Origin: Triops longicaudatus
Lineage: Eukaryota; Arthropoda; Branchiopoda; Notostraca; Triopsidae
Direction: 5' to 3'
Assembly: GCA_022885665.1 (NCBI GenBank)
Contig: JAGQDJ010000061.1
Span: forward strand, 1 to 64,000
Length of the DNA: 64,000 bases
Part shown: one piece after another, positions 11,786 to 23,000 of the stretch
Layout of the letters: the number at the start of each line of letters is the position of its first letter
Position numbering within the stretch: the stretch's first letter is position 1
The notes under the pieces: generated by a model
The model's input: the letters and a program-made list of their open reading frames with translations, nothing else
What the model was told of the DNA's origin: nothing
Database searches by the model: none
Translations under genes and position numbers: made by a program

Positions 11786-12310
11786 TGAATACTGCACACT
11801 CCAACCACTGATTAACCCTGCGTTCACTGTGGTCAAGGAATGCCGCCCCATAACGTTACGAAAACCTGATGTTAGCTATAAACAACCGCTGTTCTGTGGT
11901 TACTAACGAACGTTTATGCAGCTGCCGAACCGCTTCTTTATTCGTGAGGTCGATAGAGGTCACTTGTTATTGAAAATCGAACGAAATTGTGGTCATAGAA
12001 ATGGCGAAAGAGTAGACAAATGCTCATTGTCCTCCCCTTCACAAACGGCGTTTCGAGCTTTGGATTTTATAACTAAAGGTTTTTTTCTTTTGCGGTCTTA
12101 AGATGGCTCGTTATTAATTCATCAGGGAGCCAACATTGATCGAAGAGCAGGCGAAATAAAACCGAAGTCACAAAGCTAGGCTCAAAAGGCACATATCAAC
12201 AGTGACTGTCGAACCTACTCGACGAATTCTTCGTCTTCAATTTTAGGAAATAACGGCGAAGCTTTGAAAGAGGAAACTAGCAAGAAAAGTAGTCGCTTCG
12301 CCAAACGATC

Positions 12311-13199
12311 ATGATTTTTGCCGTGTTCCTTCTCATTCCATTCATTGCCATCTCGGTGTCTGGAGAATCGAAGAATTTCTTTTTCGTGACTCACAGTTCG
12401 TACACAACGTCCACCTTGAATTCTACAATTTCGGCCTCCACTAAGATGTCCGGTATTTTTTTAAAAAAGAAAAGTGCCGTCCATTTTTGCACCTTTATTG
12501 ATTAGTTAATTAAACACATTAATTGCGTAAATAATTTTGGCAAATGCAGGGAGTATGGCTAGCGTGACACAGCAGTGCCTCAGGAATTGCGCTTTACATC
12601 CATCTTGTCAAGCATTCGACGTCAAGCTCACGGAAGGCACGGCAGATCTCGGCTCTTTCACCTGCAATATTTTCGAACTCAACGCCTGCAACTGGGCAAC
12701 TACTGGCCTGGCGAGCACTCCTCTTGCGCCTATTCACCGACTGTGGGAGAAACTCGTTGGCCAGTTTGCTGCGAAGCCCAAAGCTTGCAGCCAATACTAC
12801 GGTGTTATTTACAAAGGAAATTGTCAAACGTACCGAGGATTGCCTGGTTTTACAGGCCTAGATAGCGACATTGCTCCTACATCGTGTTCAGATTTACAGT
12901 ACGGCGGTGAGTATGGCTTTATTTCCGATTTCGGGATAGAAAAGAACTAAATTTGCCCTTTATTAACACTGCCGGTATTAGCTTGGGCTTCAGCATTAAT
13001 TTGGCCATGGGGGCTCAAGGGTCGCTCGATCATCGCCAATTGTTACTTCCAGTACACGCGTATCTTCGTGAATGACCGCAGTTCTAGCGGGTACAACGTT
13101 GTAGGAACTATCAATCCCAGTGGCTTTGGGTATTTGACATGCTATAACAAGGCATGTGTAGACGCCACGATAGCTCTAACCGATTGGACCACTATTTAA
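12311..13199 (+). CDS. Secreted PAN/apple-like cysteine-rich protein
   Basis: Three exons, 12311-12452, 12550-12906 and 12982-13199, join in phase to give about 238 residues. The ATG at 12311 starts a clear signal peptide (M-I-F-A-V-F-L-L-I-P-F-I-A-I-S-V-S-G). The second exon has C-L-R-N-C-A-L-H-P-S-C-Q-A-F and later C-N-I-F-E-L-N-A-C, the cysteine spacing of PAN/apple domains, which bind protein or carbohydrate outside the cell. Later cysteines (C-S-Q-Y-Y, G-N-C-Q, T-S-C-S-D-L) suggest a second disulphide-rich part. The protein is probably secreted; its role is unknown. An alternative 3' end exists: a weak donor at 13156 and an acceptor at 13221 would skip the TAA at 13197 and add 13222-13556 in frame, giving about 335 residues. 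Confidence 0.6.
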
Positions 13200-13221
13200 C
13201 TGATTATTTTTAACTGATTAG

Positions 13222-13556
13222 CCCATTTGGCTTCTATGGTTCCGCGCAAACAATTGATCGTACTTGAAAGTTTTACACCCAGCAGTCTTGTTCAACATAC
13301 TTTCAGTGGTGTAGAAATTACCCCTTTCGGTGAGCTGTCGCTGAATTCTACTCAAGACCCTGTCCACACAGGCTTCCCTATTCCACTAAGCAAAGCCGCC
13401 TTCGTCTACCCAACAGTCAACAGCAACTGCTCGGCCTTTTGGCAGTTTGAAAGCAATGTTTCCGTTTGTTCACAACGAACGCATTTTCTTAATTTTGGCT
13501 CGCATAAGTGGAACGGGATTGTGGGCGAAAGCCTTCTTTCGATTCTTTTGGCCTAA
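13222..13556 (+). CDS. Possible alternative last exon of the PAN-like gene
   Basis: An open stretch follows a reasonable acceptor (TTTTTAACTGATTAG, ending 13221). It is in phase with the preceding gene if that gene uses the donor T|GTGTAG at 13156. The encoded segment has several N-x-S/T sites, two cysteines and a hydrophobic end, consistent with an extracellular protein. If the donor is not used, the gene stops at 13199 and this stretch is 3' sequence. Confidence 0.35.
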
Positions 13557-14859
13557 TTTTGTGTATAAATAACGACTTTCTGTTTATCACATTTAGTAAG
13601 CTTACTGTCTAGTGTAGTCCTTTTGGCATATTAATCCACACTAAGTTTGGACCCCAGATAATTTTTTCAAATTGGCCATTTCAGTACCACCTTTGTCGTG
13701 AAGAAACGTGCAGAATAATGTGAAACGAAGAAACGCCGAACAGTAGTCTATCTATCGACTGCGCCGTAAAAAATGGTACACACGTTTCATCACGTCTTAA
13801 CATGAACTGTCGTGAAAAATGTGAATTCAACTCCATCTTACAAGTTTTTACGTTAAATACACTGCTCTGTGAATTACTATCACGCTGTTCATCCGCCAAC
13901 GACGTCACACTTATCGAAGAGGGAAAAGGCCAACATTTTGCAAGTAAAAACAAACAAAGCAAATATTTCTGACAAATAAGTAACTTACATTCTGAATACC
14001 CTTATTACGCATCCCTATTAGATGTGTATTTAAATTTGTGTCTCTTGGAGAAGTTTCCGCCTCCGAAGTGACAACGTGATCAGCGTTTTAAAAACTTTCT
14101 AATTTCGTGATTTTTTAATGCTTTTCTTTGGCTTTTCTTCTGAATTGTCATTTCGCACTACGTCAGCATGCCATTTCGCATGGTTTTACTCTATTTTTTT
14201 GTGTCCCTTTACTTCCTGTCTGTGAATACAATGAACTAGTAAAAAAGTGTGTGTCTAACGTTCCTTTAATTTACTTATTGCACACGTTGCGTTGTTCTGT
14301 TGTGAGCAAGCTTCTCAATTCTTGCATAATTTTAAGAAATAACTTAGTTGAGAAAATGTACGAAACAAAAATGACGTCATTTGAATAGTAAAAAAATGCT
14401 ATAAAAATCATTTTAAATGAGTTTATTATCCGCTTATGAAGAACGGAAGTCTTGAAGGTTTTCGTTTAGGAAGGTTTACGTTTATTTATGGCAGAATACC
14501 ATGCATTAAGTATTTTTCTTTTGCTAAAAAGGGTGTGTATCTAAAGGGGCCATTTATGGTGACCTCAAAAGTGGCTCTTATTCAAATAATTAATAAGAAA
14601 GACAAAAGGTAAGAATTTAGTCCTTTAGCAATTTGCACGTCTTCTAAGCACACTTTACAATGTATTGATCAAGTGGAATAAGCTTTTATAGAATTAAATG
14701 CGCCATAGCAACCACGAGACCCCGCATAAAGTGTTTTGCTTTTGTTTTTATGAAAGCTTCCACAACCCTTTAAAAGGCGGTACATAAGAACTTAACTCCA
14801 GTGCGAGTTGACTGCCAGTCTGAACCTTAACTTCTAACGATACACAAAACGAGGTTAGC
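13557..14859. other. Intergenic, nothing recognised
   Basis: AT-rich sequence with short unsupported frames only. It separates the PAN-like gene from the gustatory-receptor-like gene, so the promoter of the latter should lie in its right part, but no clear element is visible. Confidence 0.6.
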
Positions 14860-16161
14860 ATGACTGTCGAGAATTTCGTCTTACCTCTTGAGAGAAATCT
14901 TTGGCCTCTCTTCAAATTGGCCTCTGCCACTTGTGCGTTCATTTCGTGGGATCGCCCTTTGCCCGCCAAGCGCATGGTATTATACATCCGTTGGGCAATA
15001 TTAGGATTGATTGGTCTGGGCTTGTTTTGCGATCTGCCGTACATCTGTTATTGTGTCACACGGTATCTGCTGGGCGGCATAAGCGAGATAAATCTGTTAA
15101 ATATAGTGGCCCGGTTGCTTCAGTTTCCTTTGCCACTTATTATTCTGCTACTTCTGACGTGGCGACGAAATGTAATTCTACAATTCCTCCAATCCTGACG
15201 GTTACTAGAGGAACCACTTGAACCCAGTGGTTGTTCTACTCGGGTTTCTTTTTACCGTATTTTTAGTTATTTCTCGTGTTTTAATATATTGATCACCACA
15301 AGCTCTACACTGTACGTTGTCTTTAAGTACCCTGATTCAGAAACTATGTTTTTCACCCTAACTTTGCTAAGAAACTCGAATTTTACCTATCTTTACTATG
15401 TTTTGTACACGTGGCTGTTATTTTGTCACGTCCTTTTCACCGAGATGGCGTTAGCGTTGCCCAGTTTTACCTTCCGCCACCTTGCGACGACACTGCTGAA
15501 AATCGAAAAAGCATTCCAGGCAGACGTAGCTTTGGCGTCGCGACAAAACGGGAGCCTTGCTTTTCCGTTCGCAAAAATTTCAAACAACTTTTTGGAATCT
15601 AAAACTAGTAAAGTTTTACAGCAGAAAGAAACCAGATCTACATCGTGGTATATTATTCGTCGACTATGGGATCGCTTCGAAAACGTGGACGCTTTCGTGA
15701 AAACGGCGCAGAATCTCTACGGCTTTGTACTGTTTGCAAGCTACGCTACGTACTTTTTCATTTTGTTAGGTGTAGTGTTTCGTCAGCTTAGTGACATCTT
15801 CACTGCTCTAAGGATCCAACCAGTGGAAACCCAAAGTCGCGCAATAATGTTATTATTGGCGTGCGTACAAGTTATGACTATTAGTAAAATCATTATCTTG
15901 ACGAATATGTGCAACGCTCTACCAAACCAGTTGAACGAATTTCGAGAGAACTTAAGTAGCATTTATTATCGAATACGGGACGACCTCAGAACAGAAGAAC
16001 GGCGGGAATTGCGCGATTTATTAGCTCATGTGGATCGAAAGAACTGGTCTATAACGCCCTTAAGCATGTTTACACTTACAAACGGTACTTTGCTTTCCAT
16101 GACGAGTTTGGTAGTAACTTACACCATTGTATGTCTCCAAACTAAACTCGACGATGCATAA
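14860..16161 (+). pseudogene. Gustatory-receptor-like 7TM gene with one in-frame TGA
   Basis: A single uninterrupted frame of 433 codons plus the terminal TAA, apart from one TGA at 15196-15198. Length and layout fit arthropod gustatory receptors (about 350-450 residues, seven membrane segments, N terminus inside). Hydrophobic segments include W-A-I-L-G-L-I-G-L-G-L-F (about residue 46), P-L-P-L-I-I-L-L-L-L, a segment after the TGA around F-N-I-L-I-T-T-S-S-T-L-Y-V-V-F, and a last one ending T-Y-T-I-V-C-L-Q. This last one matches the family's C-terminal TY-x5-QF signature except that F is T. The TGA falls in the first intracellular loop after W-R-R-N-V-I-L-Q-F-L-Q-S, and the frame is open on both sides. 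A 39-bp in-frame splice (15172-15210) could remove it but is unusually short. Likely a ligand-gated cation channel for taste or odour, now a nonsense allele or a readthrough gene. Confidence 0.7.
15196..15198 (+). other. In-frame TGA followed by C in the receptor gene
   Basis: The stop context is TCC TGA CGG. TGA followed by C is the leakiest stop tetranucleotide known from eukaryotic readthrough studies. Downstream codons remain open for more than 300 codons in the same frame. Confidence 0.9.
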
Positions 16162-17602
16162 CTAATAAATGTAGCTTACTTCAGCGTTCTTTGTACAACC
16201 AAACCGGTCAATACAATGAAAATAGGAAAAAATGAACCACAGAAATCATTCCTATTTGTTGTGTCATGGCTGCAATGCCTGAGGCTTACGGTTTTGTAAC
16301 CAAAAGACTTTCCATTCTGTTCCCATACGACAGCAATCTCACCTAAGAAAATCTTCTCGATTTGCAAAAAGCGGTAAAGCCAAGAGCCTGTATCCTAATC
16401 TAAGTAACCCATACCCAATTTCACCCAAAATCAGCTTACAAAAGATTAAAACGAGAGCACGTAGGAACAAATATTGAACAGTTAGATTTTGGACTAACTC
16501 GGAATTCTATATCATGCCTGCTACCTCAGGGTAACGCACTACGAAATAGGCAGAATAGCACAGGGAGCAATACGTAACGACTCTGGAAGAAACTGAAAAC
16601 AAAGTACGACGAAACTCGGCCAGAATTGACAGCTAGTTGAATCGGTTCTTCAAGCTTCCGCCAGTCGTTAAAAAATTGGAAGATTACGTTTATTTTCCAC
16701 GTAAACCCAGGAAGGGTAATTAAAGTCGGAGGTAGTTATACCTAAAGTTAATTACGGATTAGCAGCTATATTCCTCGGAGAGGAGTGCGTATCATGGAAT
16801 ATGGGAGTTTCTATGACATAGTTCTGAGGAAATCCACCAGGTTTGCCACGGGTGAAGCTCCCCAACATAAACTCCAGTGTTTCGGATTGGGACACTTTTC
16901 AGGAACGGAGTTTGTAACCTTCCTTTGCCAGTTCCTATCCCTTACTCCGAAGAACCCAAAAAGGCCGGACTAAGTTGGGCAGAAGGTAGTAAAAATGCCG
17001 TTGCTGGAAAGTGACTTTTGCTGGGAAAACATCAACAGCTGTGTGTACAAGCTGAAATGTAGCTGAAGCATGACACCGTCCCACTCTCGCAAAAGAAGAA
17101 AATGGCACTGGAGACAGCTTGCAAACTTGTAGTAAATATTTGCTGTTTTCCGAAAGCTAAGGAAGTACCTGCTTTGCAAACGTTTTGGTTAGATTTGTCA
17201 TGTTTCTACTAAGTCGAATTTTCCAGACGTTCAAACATTTTTAAGTGCTCTACAATTTGTCTTCAAACACACTTTTGGTTTCTGTACATATCTCCGAAAT
17301 CTTTGGTTTTGCACACAAATTTGCTTCAAGCTTAAAGTAGCGAAAGGACGAAAGTTGAAACTTTTTTAAGAACTAGTGTTTCAATACTCGTGATACGCTT
17401 TTCTTTGTCAAAGATTGTGCTCGTCTTGAAAAAACTTTTCCCTAAGCTCAAGTTGCTGAACTAGTCTTCACTGTGCTTGCAAGGTATGGACGGTAAACAG
17501 ATTAACAAGTTTTCCACGGCGATTTTCTCTATTTCCGGAGAACAGATCTCCTTCGCAAGTTAGTCTCGTGAGCACGTTTAAGCTTTTGATATCGTCAGGA
17601 CG
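16162..17602. other. Intergenic, nothing recognised
   Basis: No supported gene, RNA or repeat. Short open frames on both strands have no recognisable motif or splice structure. Confidence 0.6.
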
Positions 17603-19460
17603 TTGAACCCCAAAAGTCCTTTGATCGAAGGCACCCAAAGCTCCATAGTTAGGTTCCTAAGGCGCTGTCAGTCCGTAGGCGCCGAGTGGCTCAGTGCCAT
17701 CGAAGCCATCGACAAAGACGCGTATAGAATGGAGTTGAATGGTGTCTCAAGTTCCGTGGACTATCCAGGCTGGGTCGTCAGTGCTAACCAAAGCTTGGGA
17801 ACTTTGTTTCGGATTGCGAGACGCGTTGCTCCTGGAAACGCGCGGTAGCGTTTCCCGCCAAATGGTGCTCGTACCGCACGGAAAGCTCGCATTGTCGGAA
17901 CCCAGCCCCAATAATGAACACCACCATCGCTTGGACATTGATCGAAAGGGGCTGAAAAATCCCTCATGCTTCAGTTACAAAGTTGACAACCAGCTGCAGT
18001 GCTGGACCGGCCCGGCGAACCAAACCGCGTGGCTGTACCTGGCTGCCTTACATGCCGGTACCTCTTTGGTGCTACGCGAGAAACCAGTTCAACTGTAAAG
18101 CTTGGTACGACATGTGTTTTGCCGAAGGCGTTTTTCGCTTTGGACCGGTATCTCAGGGAGAACTGGTCGTTAACCACCGTTCGTTCTTACTTTCCTTTCT
18201 GGCGTCTACCAAATCTCATCTTCATGAAGCACTAGCTGCACTGACCGTAATGTCACACAGCCCTATAACCGAGCCGCCGCCTGAAACCTGAAGCCACCCG
18301 CGTTGTCATCGTCCTGCACCGTGGAGCCCCCTTTAGACAGCGGGACGCTTTACGACATTTATTCGGTTAAAAAGGTAAGCATACTTCTTTCTAATGCAGA
18401 CTAAGCCTGACTGACCGTTAAAAACTGGAAAAAGAGCGCCACATCATCAAGTTATGTAGTGAAAACAGTTGTACCGGATTATTTGCAGGAGGTTCAACCG
18501 GATGAGCAAGAACGCCAGTTGTATGAGCGGAGAGTCCAGTTACGCAAGGAGGACATTGAAGCGATGGTTGCGCGAGAGAAAGCGAGGCTGGAACAGTGCG
18601 ATCCACAAATGCTGTGGTCGAGTTTAATGTGGCTGAAACCCTGACCAATAACCATACTAACCTGGGAAAAATACAGAAAACTAGAGCGACTGCTTTCGGC
18701 CACGCCCACCAGTATCGGGTCCTGAAAGCCTACGTTAAAGCCATCTTCCGACAGCGACAAACGCCTTTACCGTTTACCGACTTCTAGCTGCCAGTTCTGG
18801 AGCAAAACTCGCGACGATTGTTGTGCATGGCCTCTGAGTGTCCGGCTCTGGAATTCTCATTCACGATTCCTTCAGCGTCTAGGGACTATAATTTAAGACA
18901 GTTCGATACGAAATATTGCCTGTTTTCAAACGAAGAGTTTTCCGACGTTGGTCATGAACAGGTGACGAAGTCGCTACCATTACGGATTCAGCGGACGATC
19001 CCGTGTCCCAAGCTTTCTCAGCTAATTTGAGCTTGAGCTACGAGAACTTGCAGCGAAGACAGAGAGAACTCACGAGGAACAAAGAAAAATCAACGATAGT
19101 CGCAGTCACCTCGAGTCGGATCTAAAAGTACTGCGTGGGTCACTGGAGTGCCAGTATACCAATGCGAAGGCAGTTCCTGGCACCCATTGGCTACACGCGG
19201 TAGGACTACCCTATCCTTGCCTCCCGCTTGTATGCTTCAAGATGACTGCGGAGCCATGCGCAGTATGGTCACAGCCACTGCAGCATTATGGACCAACATT
19301 CAGAAACGCAGTTGGATTTTACTGCACCTGGATAACACTGACGCACTTCAAAAGAAACTACGTCACGCTTGCAGAGCAACTGGGACGCGGCTGCTGACCC
19401 CGAGTGGCTCCTTTTCGACTTGGAGACCGACGACTCCGTCTGGCCCGTGCAGGTTGACGT
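17603..19460 (+). pseudogene. Decayed fragment resembling C-terminal DUF3638/DUF3645 protein
   Basis: A run of plus-strand coding fragments in shifting frames with higher GC than its surroundings. Residual stretches in order: L-G-T-L-F in one frame continuing as G-L-R-D-A-L-L-L-E in another (shift near 17805), then R-Q-M-V-L-V-P-H-G-K, S-Y-K-V-D-N-Q-L-Q-C-W, A-W-L-Y-L-A-A-L-H-A-G-T-S, then E-V-Q-P-D-E-Q-E-R-Q-L-Y-E-R-R and V-A-R-E-K-A-R-L-E-Q-C, F-N-V-A-E-T-L, and a late coiled-coil-like segment near 19030-19150. The order resembles what I recall of very large DUF3638/DUF3645 proteins, which have H-G-x-V, Y-x-I-D, L-Y-L-A-Y-L-H-A-L-T-S and A-R-E-K-A-R-L-E segments and are often annotated as ubiquitin-thiolesterase-like. 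The upstream two thirds of such a protein are absent. Family assignment is from memory and tentative; that it is degraded coding DNA is clearer. Confidence 0.45.
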
Positions 19461-20096
19461 AGTACGGAAAATGATCAACCCTGATGAACAACGAAAAACA
19501 ACAACGAAGAGAGATCTGCTTTCGGGTGTGTAATTATAGTGCAAGACATGTTTCTTGCGCCGGATCGGAGACGTAGAGCTGACACTATGGTTTCCAACGA
19601 GCCCAATCACACTTGTAACTGAGTTCTATGCGTTACGAAGGTTGTCGGCCGAGCTCAGTGCAAGCCATATGGGGAAAATATTGTTGCTCGGCGTACTTCA
19701 GTGTGAGAACAGTGAAAACATGTTGACGATGCTCCGTCGACTGTGGCTAATTCCAATTAAGAGCAGGTTTTTCCCCGTAACTTTTCTTGTGTATTTTCAG
19801 CGTGAACTAAAGCTCGTACTTAGTCATTTACAAAAAAAAAACTTTCACAAATGAGCATTTTAAGAGATGATGATGTCAGGAGATAATTTCAGCGATCGTC
19901 GAAATCAAGAAACAAACCAGGAAAGGCGTTTTTCGCAAATAGAATGTTTATTACAAGATTCTTTTCATCCAAAACAAAATATTCCAATAACGACACGCAA
20001 AATAACTTCCAAACAACTGTTTCTTTAATCCTCTCTTCACTCCGTACTCCGCACCGATTTTTTATAATGGACTCGGGATATCACTACAATCCCCAT
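19461..20096. other. Gap between the pseudogene and the LEA-like gene, with LEA polyA signal
   Basis: No gene. On the minus strand an AATAAA (plus-strand TTTATT at 19947-19952) lies about 145 bp downstream of the LEA-like stop codon and is the likely polyadenylation signal of that gene. Confidence 0.65.
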
Positions 20097-23000
20097 CTAC
20101 ACTGCTCGCTGGTGCATCTTCCAATCCGTGCCCACGTCTTCCATCTTCTGGCCAGTACGTTCCACGCCTTTGCCGATCGTTTGAGCAGCATCGCCGGACT
20201 TTTCCTGCACCTTCATTCCTAGCTGACCTGCTGTGTCTGTAGCTTGGTTCACACCCTCGCCCGTGGCCTTAAGCGCGCCCGACACGCCCTCCTAGAAACC
20301 ACAACCCATGAGCCTCCCAACGCTTTCTATACTTCAGAAACCGAATTTTTAGGAAGCTAAGTTTACCTGTACATTATCCTTAGCAATGCCCAAACTTTCG
20401 CCCATTTTGTGCAATCCACCCGACACGTAGTCTACCACCGATTGGCCGAATTTTTTGCCCCCTTCAGGCACCGTTTCCTTCTGGACAGTCGTTTCTTTCG
20501 TCACTTCACTCACTTGGCCCGGAGCAGACGCGGTTCGCTGTTCTTGTGTGCCAGATGGGCCCGCCATTCCCGTCATCTCCTTGGTCTTCTCCCAAGCTTG
20601 CTCAGCCGCACTCTGGCCCGACGCGAGCGCCTCCGCTGCCTTCTGCCTGGCGGTGTCGATACCTTCCACCGTTCTGGTGGTCACCTAAAAAGCAACAATA
20701 CATGCAATCAGTATGCCAACAATAGAGAACACTCGAGAAATTCGCAAATAAAGAACTTCAATTCCAAGATGGATCTCAAAACACAACAATGAAACGTTAC
20801 AAAAAATAGAAGTAGAACCTTTAGCAGATTTAACAACTAAACTGGAAACTTAAAAAGACAACTATTAGCAACAAGGCGAAGTTAACAAGGCGAAATTAGC
20901 AACAATTTAAAATAAAGCAACAAGGCGAAATTAGCAACGATTTAAAATAAAGCAACAAGTGCGCAAGTGAGCAACAATATAAAAGAAAATAAATGCGCAA
21001 GTGAGCAACAATGTAAAAGAAAGCAACAAGTGCGCAAGTGAGCAAGCAATAAAGCCAAAGTGAGCAACAATGCGGAAGCGAGCAACAAAGCAAACTCGTT
21101 AACAATGTTAAAGCTAAGACGTCAATTATAGAAACTAATAAGCTTTCGACAACAATGCTATTTGCCAAAACGTTTAACACTTTTAACAGATCTGGCAACA
21201 CACTTTTAGCACCAATGGAAGTTGTTAAACATTTAACTTTTAGCAACGATACAACCTTGTCAACAGCTTTAGCGACATGAAGTTTATCAACAATAAAACT
21301 TTCAGCAACATAACTTTCGCAAAAATGAAAGTTGGGCAACAGTGAAAGTTGGGCAACAGTGAAAGTTGGGCAACAGTGAAAGTTGGGCAACAAATGAAAT
21401 TTAAAGCAACAATTGATTTCATCTAGTGTGTAGCAGATTCAGAAAGAAAATAAGAGGCAACAATACCGTTTCGTAGGCGGATCCGAGGGAATGCTTGGCT
21501 TTTTCGATCAAGGATTCCCCTTCTTGTTGCGCTTGTTCTTTGTCCACGGCACGAGCACTACGTTCGCCACCAGTGGTGGTAGCCGATTGTTCAGCACTTT
21601 GTTTAATGTTTTGTTCCGTAGCCTCAGCGCCCTCGTTACCCTTGCCCGCAATCTTAGCCCAGAGTAACAAAAATAAAGCATAAATCGCCAGGTTTTTTTG
21701 TTGCATTACGGTATCGTAAGCGCCTCCCAGCGTCTGCTTCACGTTGTCCACCACACCGGCGGGCACTTGCGGCGCTTGGGCTTGAGCTTGCTGGGCCGTG
21801 TCCTGCGCTGTGCCCACCACGCTCTCGTAAGCACTAGCAAGGGTGTCTTTCGCGCTCTGCAGCACGCCACCGCTCTGCTGCTGCGCTTCCTGGGCCTTTT
21901 GCCGCGCTTGTTCGGCCGTGTCTTGGCCCGTGCCCACGACGGATTCGTAAGCACCCGTAAGCTTGTCCTTGGCTTGCTGCAGCACCGAAGAAGCCGTGTC
22001 TTGCGCTTGGCCCACCGAGCCGCTAGCTGTGTCCTTGGCTTGTTGATACGCCTGCTGAGCTTGTTGCGACGCCGAGCCCGCTACGTCAGCTGATTTGCCG
22101 AGTACCTTTTGCAAACAAAGGATTACTTTTACTCACGTTTCTGAATTGAATTTAACGATTGTGAAGCTAAGGCGACGGAAGCTATGTCAAAAGCAATCCA
22201 CCGCATTCCAACGTGGTGAAACGTGTTAAAAGAAACAGTAAAGCACTCCACGCAGTAAAACAGTAAATCTGAAACATTCAAGTTAAGTGATGGAAGCTAT
22301 AAAGCATTCCGAAGAATTCCAACGTGGTGAAAATTTACAGTAAAGCATTCCACGCAGTTGCTACGCTCCAATTATTGCCTTCAGACGTTTCTGATTGCAA
22401 AAGAACTAGGAATGGTGGAAGTTAGGCGTTGGAAGCTTAAGTTAAAAGAATTTCAACGCATCCAAGGGGAAATATCGCCTTTAGATTTTCCGCAAAGCAT
22501 TCCATGAGGTAATACGCATTCCACGGGGGTAAACTCAAATAGAAATGCCTTTTAAAGCAATGCAAAACGGAGTAAGGCTGTAAAAACACGACCAAAATTT
22601 GTGAACGATTGGTCAACGCATTAAAAAACACGGGAATGCGTCGTGGGTCACCAACAAGGCATTCCACAGCCCGTAAAGCGTAACAAAACGCAAGCACGCG
22701 TAAGAAGTTGGGTAAGTCATTAAGTAACAAAAGTTGGCTAATACTGGATACCCAAATAACCCATTCCAACTACTACTACGCATTCCAGAACATACGCATT
22801 CCACTGCAGCATAATTCACAGAATGCATACTAATTGTCTGCACAACGTAGATTCTACTGCATTTGGAGCACAAAGAAGCACGCATTCCAAACTGTTGGAA
22901 TGCGTTCGAAGCACTACAACACATTTCTATTAAAAAGTAGACTATCTATCGAAGAAAATACGGGTATTTTTAAGGAAACTTTATATTATAAATCCAACAA

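Larger units (their letters stand above)
6870..12310. other. Long intergenic region without recognisable genes
   Basis: Only short unsupported open frames are present on both strands, with no domain motif, splice pattern or RNA gene that I can defend. It holds the contig join at 8047, a cluster of ACGT-containing hexamers (about 8222-8412), homopolymer G/C runs (6971 and 7628), a degenerate TTTTGAG array (10941-11120) and a small repeat with G7 runs (11640-11765). Confidence 0.6.

Noticed and set aside
20896..21422. Long minus-strand frames rich in Leu, Cys and Phe
   Set aside because: They are translations of the 17-bp tandem array and GCAACAA repeats inside a LEA-like intron.
21419..22114. 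Single 231-codon frame with a membrane-like segment
   Set aside because: It spans exon 14, a 57-bp stop-free intron and exon 15. The repeat pattern A-Y-D-T / I-A-G-K marks the true exon edges, so the membrane segment is most likely intronic.
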